NCBI RefSeq assembly: GCF_047344985.1
Contig: NZ_CP178861.1
Location: forward strand, 2,232,001 to 2,296,000
Reading direction: 5' to 3'
DNA: 64,000 nt
Origin: Bdellovibrio sp047344985
GTDB lineage: Bacteria > Bdellovibrionota > Bdellovibrionia > Bdellovibrionales > Bdellovibrionaceae
This document shows, one piece after another, positions 25,905-34,160 of the stretch. Position 1 is the first letter of the stretch. Each line of letters starts with the position of its first letter. Made by a program: the position numbers and the translations under genes. Below the pieces are notes generated by a model. That model was not told the origin of the DNA. It searched no databases and worked only from the letters and a program-made list of their open reading frames with translations.

Positions 25905-28900
25905 TTATTTTTTTTGTTCCATAATCATGTTGCGAATTTCTTGAATCTCTTTACGCAAATCTTCATTTTGTTTTTTAAGCTCTTGCATTTCGGCTTTTAA
26001 AGATGCCACATCGCGGGTGTTTGCGTGCGTAGCTTCTTCATGGGCCACACACATGCCATAAAGTTCTTTAGTCGCTTCAATTAATGGAGAAACCACGTTT
26101 CCGTACTTCACGGCCTTAAACCCTGTTCGCGCATCTGTGACCACAAGATCTGGCTCTACTTGCTCTACTTCTTGAGCGATAAGCCCCACTTCTGGTTTGC
26201 CATCTTTGATCCAGTTAAAACGAACGCCTCTTAGTTTTAGAATTGTGTCCAGCCCTGACATCGTGACAATGTCTTTTTTAAGACGACGATCCGAGGTGTA
26301 GTTATAACTTGGCGCTGAAATACTTGTTGTCACTGTCAAAGTTCCACCGACGGAAGCATTTCCACTTGTCGTCACAGAAGCTACGGAAAGAGCAGCGGAA
26401 GAGCTGACGTCCGCTCCGGTGATTGTGCCGTCTGTGATATCCGCAGAAGCCACGGAATTTTTAGTCGCGAGAGTTCCAAGCCCTGTAATATCGGAATTTG
26501 AAAGTTGTGCGGCAGTCCAACTTGCTCCACCCCAACGCAGAGTTTGCCCTGTTGTTGAACCATTGGAAATTGAAATCACGGGAGCTGCTCCGCCCGAACT
26601 TGCTAAAGGAGCCGTCGCAGTAACACCCGTCACATACGTCGCTGGTGCCTGACAGGCCCAACCTGTGGCCGTCCACGTTGCGACATGACCCGTAGTTGCG
26701 CAGGCGAAATCAAAAAACTTTCCTGTATCGTCTTTGATGACGAGGTTTGATGTTGCAACATTCACTCCGCCGTAATTTAAATCTGCACCTAAAATCGTTC
26801 CGTCTAAAATTTTTCCTGTCGTCACTGCATTAGCAGCAATTGTCGCTGCGGCAGAACCCGGACCTGCTGCAGTTACATCGCCAGTTAATGCCGTGACGTA
26901 ATTGCCAGCAGCTTGTTTTGAATTGAATGCATCGTAATCTGTTTTACTTAAAAGACCTGCGGTCGTTCCCGCTGTTGCAGCCATTGGAATATTCAAAGTG
27001 TGAATATCAGATGATGAAGACCATCCCGGAGCTGTGCCCGTTGTGCCAATGGCAAACGATTGAGTCGAACCTGTTTGTCCACCAAGAGATGTTAAGCCTG
27101 CGCCAGAAACACCCAACGCTTTCACAGCTCCATCCCAATACTTAATTTGATTTGATGTCGTGTTATACCAAACTTTACCTTTGTCAGCCGCAGTTAAACC
27201 CGCGGGATCACTCGCAACGCTATTCAATCCCAAAAGTCCTGTCATCACATCACCAGATTTATTCACCGGAGTGTAACCTAAAGCTGTTGTTACATCTGAA
27301 GATGCAATATTAGCTCCCGTTGTCACGCGGCCTTTGGCATCGACAGTTACTTTTGAATATGTGCCCGCAGTTACACCAGAGTTCGCAAGCGTTGTAGTCG
27401 TAGATCCCGCCGTGGAAGTCACATCACCGGTCAATGCCGGCATACGTGCTGCGGCTAAAGTTCCTGTTGCATCCGCAGTTCCAAGGTCTACTGAGTTTTG
27501 TGTCGCTAAAGAACCCAGACCAGTTACATCTGAAGTTGAAAGCTGAGCTGCGACCCACGCCGCTCCACTCCAGCGAAGTGTTTGGCCCGTTGTTGAACCA
27601 TTGGAAATTGAAATAACGGGGGCTGCTCCGCCCGAACTCGCTAGTGGCGCCGTTGCAGTTACGCCTGTCACAGTACCAGTGCCAGCATTGTCGGTTCCGC
27701 AAGTCCAACCTGTGCCGTTCCATTTTAAAACTTCGTTATTCGCACAAGCTACGTTGTTAGGTTTATACGAAAGATACTGACCCACCGCTGAAGATACACG
27801 GTCGACGCGAACGTTATTGACAGTGACAGCACCCAAGTTAGTTATTACTGCGTCACCGGACATCGTTTGTTCAACGGCAGCATTTGTTCCATCACCAATC
27901 CAAATTTTTCCATTCGCAAGCGAAGGTAACAATGGTGTTGGAGCCTGACAGGCCCAGCCCGTTGCAGTCCATGTCGCGACATTGCCTGTAGATCCGCAGG
28001 CAAAGTCAAAAAATTTGCCCGTATTGTCTTTGATGACAAGTCCGGATGTGGCAAGGTTGACTCCGCCATAATTTAGATCTGCACCTAAAATAGTTCCATC
28101 TAAAATTTTTCCTGTCGTCACTGCATTGGCAGCAATTGTCGCTGCGGCAGAGCCTGGGCCTGAAGCCGTTACGTCACCCGTTAATGCTGTGACGTAATTG
28201 CCAGCAGCTTGTTTTGAATTGAATGCATCGTAATCTGTTTTACTTAAAAGACCCGCCGTTGTTCCTGCCGTTGCCGCCATCGGAATATTCAAAGTATGAG
28301 TATCAGATCCAGAAGACCATGCTGGAGCAGTTCCTGTAGTTCCAATGGCAAATGTTTGTGTAGAGCCCGTTTGTCCACCAAGAGAAGTTAAACCTGCTCC
28401 AGAAATTCCCAGGGCCTTTGCCGTAGTTCCATCCCAGTATTTCACTTGACCCGTTGTTGAGTTAAACCAAGTTTTACCTTTATCAGCTGCTGTGAAACCC
28501 GCAATCAAAGTAGCTTCAGTCGCATTCGTATAGTTCCCTAAACCAATTGTTCCCGTCATGACATCACCGGCTTTATTAAGCGGTGTATACGTCAATGCTG
28601 TTGTGACGTCCGAAGAACTGATCGTCGCGCCAACGGTCACACGGCCTTTCGTATCCACTGTCACTTTTGAATAAGTGCCGGCCGTCACACCTGAGTTCGC
28701 CAGCGTTGTAGCAGTTGATCCTGCCGTGGAAGTCACATCACCGGTCAATGCTGGCATACGTGCTGCGGCTAAAGTTCCTGTTGCATCCGCAGTTCCAAGG
28801 TCTACTGAGTTTTTAGTCGCAAGAGTTCCAAGACCTGTAATATCAGAGTTGGAAAGCTGTGCCGCGACCCAACTTGCTCCACCCCAACGAAGAGTTTGTC

Positions 28901-31349
28901 CCGCCGTTGTCCCATTTGAAATTGAAATCACGGGAGCGGTTCCACCTGAGCTCGCCAAAGGAGCCGTTGCTGTGACACCAGTCACGGTTCCCGTTCCCGC
29001 ATTATCGGTGCCGCAGACCCACCCCGTGCCATTCCATTTTAAAACCTCGTTCGTCGCACAAGAAGGCAAAGGAGCTATTGGTGCCTGACATGTCCAGCCG
29101 GTCGTTGTCCAGGTCGCTACATCACCCGTCGTTCCACAAGTGAAGTTAAAGAATTTACCGGTATTGTCTTTGATAACTAAACCTGAAGTGACGGTGTTCA
29201 CTCCACCGTAGTTTAAGTCTGCACCTAAAATAGTTCCGTCCAAGATCTTTGCCGTTGTCACAGCGTTTGCTGCGATTGTTGCTCCCGCTGAACCTGGGCC
29301 CGCAGCCGTCACATCACCAGTCAATGCCGTTATATAATTTCCTGCTACTTGTTTTGAATTAAACGCAACATAGTCAGCGTTACTTAAAAGACCCGCTGTC
29401 GCTCCTGCCGCCGAGGCCATTGGAATATTCAAAGTATGAGTATCAGATCCTGAAGACCATGCTGGAGCAGTTCCCGCAGTTCCAGTACTAAATGTTTGTG
29501 TAGAACCTGTTTGTCCACCAAGGGAAGTTAAACCTGCACCAGAAATTCCCAGGGCCTTTGCCGCAGTTCCATCCCAGTATTTCACTTGACCTGTTGTCGA
29601 GTTAAACCAAGTTTTACCTTTGTCGCCGGCACCGTAGCCAGAAATCAGAGTCGCTTCCGTCGCATTGGTATAGTTGCCTAAACCAATACTGCCTGTCATA
29701 ACATCGCCAGCTTTATTAAGTGGCGTATAACCTAAAGCTCCCGTAACGTCAGCGGATCCAATATTAGCTCCAACAGTCACGCGACCCTTTGTATCCACAG
29801 TCACTTTAGAATATGTTCCCGCCGTCACACCTGAATCCACAAGACCAAGGGCACCCGCTGTGTAAGTCAGTGGACTATTTACGGACACTGTTGAATAAGA
29901 ACCCGCCCCATTTTTTTGCACGATACCTGTGCCTACTAACGAAACAAGATCCGTTGCTAAAATATTTGTTAACTGACTTCCGTCGACGCCTGGAAGTTTT
30001 GCTGCGCTATCTAATTTCACGATTTTATTCGCCGTCGTTCCCGTATTCACACTGACAACACCACCAGAGACATTCAATCCTGACGTCGCCGTATCGGTAT
30101 CGAACTGCACAATGCCTTTTGCAGAATAAGAAGCATCCGATGCCGTCCAGCCAACTCCATCATCAGCGACGACCCACTTTGCTCCGTCGTATTTTAAAAT
30201 TTTATTCGCAGTTAATCCCGTGTCATCAACAACACGGCCTCTGATTTTATTGACTGTTAAATTAGTATAAGCTCCCGAAACGTCTCCACCGAAAGCGGCA
30301 CTGGTTTCGATCACTGTTCCTTGCGGCAACAACGTTTTTGCAGCAGTTCCGTCCCAATAACGCAATTGTCCCGATGTCGATTGAATCCACATTGATCCTG
30401 TGGCGCTTGTGCCTAACGCTGTTAACTGTCCCACAAGAGTCGCATCTTGAGCTGCCGTATAAGCTCCCACTCCCACAGTTCCCGTTACTTTTAAGGAGCC
30501 ACCAACATAGACATTTTTATTGGCGTCAATGCTCATAGCCTCTGTAGAACCCGTATAAAATTTTAGACCATTTGAGTTTTCATTACTTTCAATACGTGCT
30601 CGTTGTGTTGTTGTGCCACTGTAAAACTCAACGGAACTTGTTCCTCCGGCTCCTGTCGCAGCTCCTAAGCGAAGTCGCGGAGAATTTTTTTGAATATCCA
30701 CATCGGCCGTCGCGGAATTTGTTCCTACCCCGACATTTCCTGTTGTTGAGATATTTCCTGTGTACGAATTGGAACCATCAATTTTCGCGTAAAGAGAATC
30801 ATGGTTGTGTAAACTGCTGGCATCAGAACCATTTAACAATGAGGTTAAAGCGGCTTGAGTCACGGTTGCATCTTTCGCTATAAAATCAGCAGCACGTTTT
30901 CCCTCTAGCATATTTGTATTAAACGAAAAAGGTGCGGCGCCCACAGTTTGCATATCTGAAAACGGCACGCCATCTACAAGAACCTCAATACGGCGCCAAT
31001 CATTTGCAACCGGCACGTAAACTCCCGAACACGAATCTGAAATGCCGGGAGAACTATTATTAAAAATATTTGCGAAGTTATTACCTGGCCCGGTTGAGTG
31101 TCCTGTGGCTCCAATAAGAACCGAGAAAATTCCGAAAGCATTTGGTGAAACGCTTTGTGTGTCTTCGTAAAGGTAACATGATCCAGTCGGAGGATAAATT
31201 CGGTATTTTACAGTGACCGGCGTGTTGATAGGAACCCCACCTGTGTCAGTAAGACGGCCTTGAAACGGAATGAGCTGAGGTACGCTGTTTCCAGCAAAAG
31301 CCATTTCGGCCATTACAATAATAAGTGCGACCATAAATTTATGGGCCAT
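25905..31349 (-). CDS. Giant fibre protein 1 with S74 chaperone C-terminus
   Basis: An 1814-residue exported protein with a signal peptide. The N-terminal head has LIPFQGRLTDTGGVPINT, shared in outline with the two other fibres. A long shaft of repeated modules follows (ALTGDVTA, TSLGGQTGSTQTF, TYSKVTVDTKGRVT), in which a few blocks recur several times. The C-terminus is a Peptidase_S74 intramolecular chaperone starting at Ser1686 in SDRRLKKDI, with a Ser-Lys dyad for self-cleavage and coiled-coil ending. The N-terminal ATG at 31349 follows the overlapping lipoprotein gene. Known mosaic adhesive trimer proteins of Bdellovibrio have this build; membership is inference. Confidence 0.9.
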   Translation of the reverse strand: MAHKFMVALIIVMAEMAFAGNSVPQLIPFQGRLTDTGGVPINTPVTVKYRIYPPTGSCYLYEDTQSVSPNAFGIFSVLIGATGHSTGPGNNFANIFNNSSPGISDSCSGVYVPVANDWRRIEVLVDGVPFSDMQTVGAAPFSFNTNMLEGKRAADFIAKDATVTQAALTSLLNGSDASSLHNHDSLYAKIDGSNSYTGNISTTGNVGVGTNSATADVDIQKNSPRLRLGAATGAGGTSSVEFYSGTTTQRARIESNENSNGLKFYTGSTEAMSIDANKNVYVGGSLKVTGTVGVGAYTAAQDATLVGQLTALGTSATGSMWIQSTSGQLRYWDGTAAKTLLPQGTVIETSAAFGGDVSGAYTNLTVNKIRGRVVDDTGLTANKILKYDGAKWVVADDGVGWTASDASYSAKGIVQFDTDTATSGLNVSGGVVSVNTGTTANKIVKLDSAAKLPGVDGSQLTNILATDLVSLVGTGIVQKNGAGSYSTVSVNSPLTYTAGALGLVDSGVTAGTYSKVTVDTKGRVTVGANIGSADVTGALGYTPLNKAGDVMTGSIGLGNYTNATEATLISGYGAGDKGKTWFNSTTGQVKYWDGTAAKALGISGAGLTSLGGQTGSTQTFSTGTAGTAPAWSSGSDTHTLNIPMASAAGATAGLLSNADYVAFNSKQVAGNYITALTGDVTAAGPGSAGATIAANAVTTAKILDGTILGADLNYGGVNTVTSGLVIKDNTGKFFNFTCGTTGDVATWTTTGWTCQAPIAPLPSCATNEVLKWNGTGWVCGTDNAGTGTVTGVTATAPLASSGGTAPVISISNGTTAGQTLRWGGASWVAAQLSNSDITGLGTLATKNSVDLGTADATGTLAAARMPALTGDVTSTAGSTATTLANSGVTAGTYSKVTVDTKGRVTVGATISSSDVTTALTYTPLNKAGDVMTGTIGLGNYTNATEATLIAGFTAADKGKTWFNSTTGQVKYWDGTTAKALGISGAGLTSLGGQTGSTQTFAIGTTGTAPAWSSGSDTHTLNIPMAATAGTTAGLLSKTDYDAFNSKQAAGNYVTALTGDVTASGPGSAAATIAANAVTTGKILDGTILGADLNYGGVNLATSGLVIKDNTGKFFDFACGSTGNVATWTATGWACQAPTPLLPSLANGKIWIGDGTNAAVEQTMSGDAVITNLGAVTVNNVRVDRVSSAVGQYLSYKPNNVACANNEVLKWNGTGWTCGTDNAGTGTVTGVTATAPLASSGGAAPVISISNGSTTGQTLRWSGAAWVAAQLSTSDVTGLGSLATQNSVDLGTADATGTLAAARMPALTGDVTSTAGSTTTTLANSGVTAGTYSKVTVDAKGRVTTGANIASSDVTTALGYTPVNKSGDVMTGLLGLNSVASDPAGLTAADKGKVWYNTTSNQIKYWDGAVKALGVSGAGLTSLGGQTGSTQSFAIGTTGTAPGWSSSSDIHTLNIPMAATAGTTAGLLSKTDYDAFNSKQAAGNYVTALTGDVTAAGPGSAAATIAANAVTTGKILDGTILGADLNYGGVNVATSNLVIKDDTGKFFDFACATTGHVATWTATGWACQAPATYVTGVTATAPLASSGGAAPVISISNGSTTGQTLRWGGASWTAAQLSNSDITGLGTLATKNSVASADITDGTITGADVSSSAALSVASVTTSGNASVGGTLTVTTSISAPSYNYTSDRRLKKDIVTMSGLDTILKLRGVRFNWIKDGKPEVGLIAQEVEQVEPDLVVTDARTGFKAVKYGNVVSPLIEATKELYGMCVAHEEATHANTRDVASLKAEMQELKKQNEDLRKEIQEIRNMIMEQKK
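26788..26970. repeat. Fibre shaft module, copy in fibre 1 (a)
   Basis: About 180 bp that recurs at 28084, 29224, 44414 and 45711. It encodes a segment with TGKILDGTILGADLN and ALTGDVTA. The copies are near-identical to moderately diverged at DNA level, which points to duplication and exchange within and between fibre genes. Confidence 0.6.
28084..28260. repeat. Fibre shaft module, copy in fibre 1 (b)
   Basis: Second copy of the ~180-bp module in fibre 1, differing from copy a at scattered positions. The surrounding ~0.5 kb is also shared with fibre 3. Confidence 0.6.
29224..29400. repeat. Fibre shaft module, copy in fibre 1 (c)
   Basis: Third copy of the ~180-bp module, more diverged than copies a and b but aligned over its whole length, with the same peptide core. 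Confidence 0.55.
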
Positions 31350-31884
31350 AAACAATCCCTGTTATCCCCGTTTGTAAATTCATTGTTGGAGAACTAAAAT
31401 GTCCGTCAGTTCCCGCAATACTTGATGTGAATTGAACTTTGCCTGATGTATCCTCGATCGCGTTTGCTGAGGAAACCACCTGAAATGAGGCCGAGGTTGC
31501 TGGCAATACGAAGCGAATACGTGCTTTGGCGGCGGCCGTATGACCCATCTTTGTTTTCGCGCGAACGTAAACATCCAACAGACCGCGAACAATCAAATGA
31601 ACTGTAAATCGTCCACTGGCACAGTTATCAGCTAAGTGCTGCCAGCTTGAGCCATCGAAAGAGTATTCCAAACCGTACGATTTAGTATCACAGGTTCCCA
31701 CTAGCACAAATTTCGTGGTTGGAGTTGTCGTTGAATAGTTCTCCGAACCATCAAAAGTGGGAACGTCCGTCTTAATAAGTTCCTCCGAACTTGGCGATGG
31801 TGACGGAGAACAGGCGGCCAGCGTTATTGTTAAGAACGCTACGATCCCGTTATTAAGAATTAGATACTGTAACGAACGAGTCAA
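31339..31884 (-). CDS. Lipoprotein leading fibre operon 1
   Basis: A 181-residue protein. The start is TTG at 31882-31884 with AGGTGG just upstream. The lipobox LAAC sets Cys25 as the lipid site, followed by a Ser/Pro-rich linker. One beta-domain follows with FVLVGTCDTKSYGLEYSFDG and VYVRAKTKMGHTAAAKARIRF. Its 3' end overlaps the fibre 1 start by 11 bp, so the two are probably translationally coupled. An outer-membrane anchor or assembly role for the fibre is inference. Confidence 0.75.
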   Translation of the reverse strand: MTRSLQYLILNNGIVAFLTITLAACSPSPSPSSEELIKTDVPTFDGSENYSTTTPTTKFVLVGTCDTKSYGLEYSFDGSSWQHLADNCASGRFTVHLIVRGLLDVYVRAKTKMGHTAAAKARIRFVLPATSASFQVVSSANAIEDTSGKVQFTSSIAGTDGHFSSPTMNLQTGITGIVYGP

Positions 31885-32064
31885 AATCCACCTCGCAATA
31901 CATAACGGTGTTTTTGACTGAACTTTGAAGAAAACATTCCGATTTGTTACACGATTCTAACTTTACGAGTCTTTTTGTGTTGCTCCGTCCATCAATCGGG
32001 TGAGCGCAACAGGCCCACTTACCTGTAAATAAATTACATTGGTGCGACTAATTCCATGAATTGC

Positions 32065-32084
32065 GCTCCTACTAATGTCGGAGC
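32065..32084. other. GCTCC-GGAGC hairpin A, upstream of a TIGR02147 gene
   Basis: GCTCC (32065-32069) pairs with GGAGC (32080-32084) across a 10-nt loop. It lies in the 251-bp divergent gap between the lipoprotein-fibre operon and the TIGR02147 gene. A similar hairpin occurs at 34072 and 49659, near the two other fibre genes. Confidence 0.4.
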
Positions 32085-32135
32085 ATTTGACTCAGTTTAC
32101 CTCATGCCTTACGCCCTTGGTGGTACTGAGGGGAT

Positions 32136-32894
32136 ATGGAATTTTCCGTTTTTTTAAAAGAGCAACATGAACGAAGACGGCTGCGAAATCCGCAATACTC
32201 CTTGCGCGCATTTGCTAGGGATCTTGGAGTGTCTTCGGGGCGCCTGACCGATTATTTATCAGGGAACACGATTCCTAGCGAAAGCACTCTGCAAAAGCTT
32301 TCCTCTTCTTTAGCTCTCTCTTCTCTTGAAATGGAGTCCGTAAGGGAGCTTTTAGAAAAACAAAAGTACATGTCTCGCGGTCAGGGTTTCGATCGCCAAC
32401 TTACGGAAGAGGAATTCAAACAGGTTTCTGACTGGAGATGCTGGTCTATCCTTTCGCTTTTTAAAAGCAGCGAATTTCAACCTGAAATTTCATGGATTGC
32501 TCAAAAAACAAAATTCTCCGTTCAAGAAGTTGAAGAACACATTCGCAACTTAGAAAATGCGGGTCTCGTTAAACTGACGGAGTACGGTTACGTTCGTACA
32601 AATCAAAGAATCACAACATCTAATGAAGTGCCTTCGCAGGCCATTCGCCAGGCTCATAAGCAATTTTTAAAAATCGCTGAGGCAGCAATGGATAACGTTC
32701 CTGTCGATAAGCGAGATATGACTTCGATGACGATGTGCATTTCGTTAGAGAACTTGCCTAAGGCAAAAAGTTTAATTGCCGAATTTAGAGCCAAATTGAG
32801 TGAGCTTCTTGAGAGTGGTCACACGACAGAAATTTACAATCTTAACGTTGCCCTTTTTCCGGTTTTACCGCAGGACTCTTATGACAATGAATAA
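32136..32894 (+). CDS. TIGR02147-family regulator
   Basis: A 252-residue protein of the TIGR02147/DUF4423 family, common in Bdellovibrio and Fibrobacter. The N-terminal helix-turn-helix is YSLRAFARDLGVSSGRLTDYLSG. A winged-helix-like part follows (ISWIAQKTKFSVQEVEEHIRNLENAGLV) and a C-terminal domain with MTMCISLENLPKAKSLIAEF and EIYNLNVALFPV. GAGGGGAT precedes the ATG. It is divergent from the fibre 1 operon, the usual layout for a local regulator, and overlaps the next gene by 14 bp. Confidence 0.85.
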   Translation: MEFSVFLKEQHERRRLRNPQYSLRAFARDLGVSSGRLTDYLSGNTIPSESTLQKLSSSLALSSLEMESVRELLEKQKYMSRGQGFDRQLTEEEFKQVSDWRCWSILSLFKSSEFQPEISWIAQKTKFSVQEVEEHIRNLENAGLVKLTEYGYVRTNQRITTSNEVPSQAIRQAHKQFLKIAEAAMDNVPVDKRDMTSMTMCISLENLPKAKSLIAEFRAKLSELLESGHTTEIYNLNVALFPVLPQDSYDNE

Positions 32895-33597
32895 GTACGT
32901 TTCTACTCTGCTTGGAACATTAATACTTTTAACAGCAACGTCTGCGCATTCACGCTTAAGACTTGGCGACGAGATTGGAAATGGAGGCGGAGCTCTTATT
33001 TGTAAGTACGACCTCGTTGGAGTAACCGAAATTCTATTTTACGATGAATACGAAGCTAGGTTTCGCTATGACTATGACGTAACGCGCTCACCGGGAGACA
33101 TGACTCCACAAGAAAGTGCCGTGGCCTTTTTAGAAAGTATCAAAAAATTCGATCCTGAACTATTTGAGATTGCAGCTGGTTATGCAAGATCGTTTATTGG
33201 TGACGCTGCTTTATTGGTTGATAGCCGCTTTTTAAATACAACCGATATTGGATTTGGATTTCTTCCTAGCAACTGTCAATATATTCAGCTGATTATTCAA
33301 AAGCCCCCCGTGTTTCCGGGAGACCAGAGATACTGGGTGGACTTTGATCATTGGCAGTTACTAACGAACAATCAAAAAGGCATCGCCATTGTTCATGAGG
33401 TTCTTTATCGCCATGCTCGGGAAACAAATCCTGACATGTCTTCGTCTGAGGGACTTCGTCATTTTGTCGGATTGATCATTTCCAATCGCGTATCTAGTTT
33501 GTCACAAGCTGAATATAACAAGTGGAAGCGTCTGGCAGGAATTTTGGACAGCACCACCACCGCTAATCCCGTGGAGCGTAATACGGAATTTCAATAA
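32881..33597 (+). CDS. Exported protein with GNGGG and HExxxR motifs
   Basis: A 238-residue protein with a signal peptide (MTMNKYVSTLLGTLILLTATSAHS). The mature start has GDEIGNGGGALICKYD and later KGIAIVHEVLYRHARE. This pairing of a GNGG motif and a His-Glu-x-x-x-Arg motif recurs in secreted proteins of Bdellovibrio as I recall; the role is unknown and a catalytic function for the His-Glu pair is not shown. The start overlaps the TIGR02147 gene. Its 3' end runs 35 bp into the convergent KH gene. Confidence 0.75.
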   Translation: MTMNKYVSTLLGTLILLTATSAHSRLRLGDEIGNGGGALICKYDLVGVTEILFYDEYEARFRYDYDVTRSPGDMTPQESAVAFLESIKKFDPELFEIAAGYARSFIGDAALLVDSRFLNTTDIGFGFLPSNCQYIQLIIQKPPVFPGDQRYWVDFDHWQLLTNNQKGIAIVHEVLYRHARETNPDMSSSEGLRHFVGLIISNRVSSLSQAEYNKWKRLAGILDSTTTANPVERNTEFQ

Positions 33598-33913
33598 TGG
33601 CTCTCATTCCATGCATTGCCATTATCGATGAAATCACGACTCGGAGAGCATTGATGCAACGACCTTTGGTGCCGATCAGCCTTCCAATGGATTCACGACA
33701 ACAGTCAACCTTAAAGACAGTTGTTCTTGCTCCCACATCATAGGTCACGCGAACACTCGACGGAACGTCAACGATACTTTTGATGATGGATTCTAACAAC
33801 TCACGGGTTTCTTCTCGATGATCCAATTCACCTTCGGGTGGTAATTCTTCTGTTTGAGCGGGCTCCGAAGCTAAATTACTTTTGCGAACCATCTTAATTA
33901 CTTTTACTTCCAT
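33563..33913 (-). CDS. Single KH-domain RNA-binding protein (paralogue 1)
   Basis: A 116-residue protein with a charged, variable N-terminal third and a KhpA-like KH domain in the rest. The GxxG loop is GTKG at residues 81-84 in IGRLIGTKGRCINALRVVI. GAGG sits 6 bp before the ATG at 33911-33913. KH domains of this type bind single-stranded RNA. It lies downstream of the fibre 2 gene on the same strand, after 247 bp of hairpin-rich DNA. It has two paralogues at 51533 and 57934. Confidence 0.85.
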   Translation of the reverse strand: MEVKVIKMVRKSNLASEPAQTEELPPEGELDHREETRELLESIIKSIVDVPSSVRVTYDVGARTTVFKVDCCRESIGRLIGTKGRCINALRVVISSIMAMHGMRAIIEIPYYAPRD

Positions 33914-34030
33914 CGATGACCTCTTGAAGAGTTTGAGTATCACTCGAATTATCGTATGTAATTTGGGATTCCTGAAGAAGACTCTGATTAAAACCCGCTA
34001 ACCGACAATGTTTCCGCTCCTCTTTTTTTA

Positions 34031-34091
34031 GGAACACATGAAATGTATGTTCCCGAGCGCCAGGGAACAGCGCTCCTTGTTTTAAAGGAGC
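34031..34091. other. Stem-loop cluster between fibre 2 and KH gene 1
   Basis: Three possible hairpins: GGAACA (34031-34036) with TGTTCC (34048-34053), GAGCGC (34055-34060) with GCGCTC (34070-34075), and GCTCCTT (34072-34078) with AAGGAGC (34085-34091). The last two share bases and cannot form together, so an alternative-fold switch is possible. No T-tract follows. Confidence 0.45.
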
Positions 34092-34160
34092 ACTTTCAAT
34101 TTCGGCAAATAAAATTTCAAGTGATAATTTGCGATTTCTTAGATCTTACACGAGCGAAAA

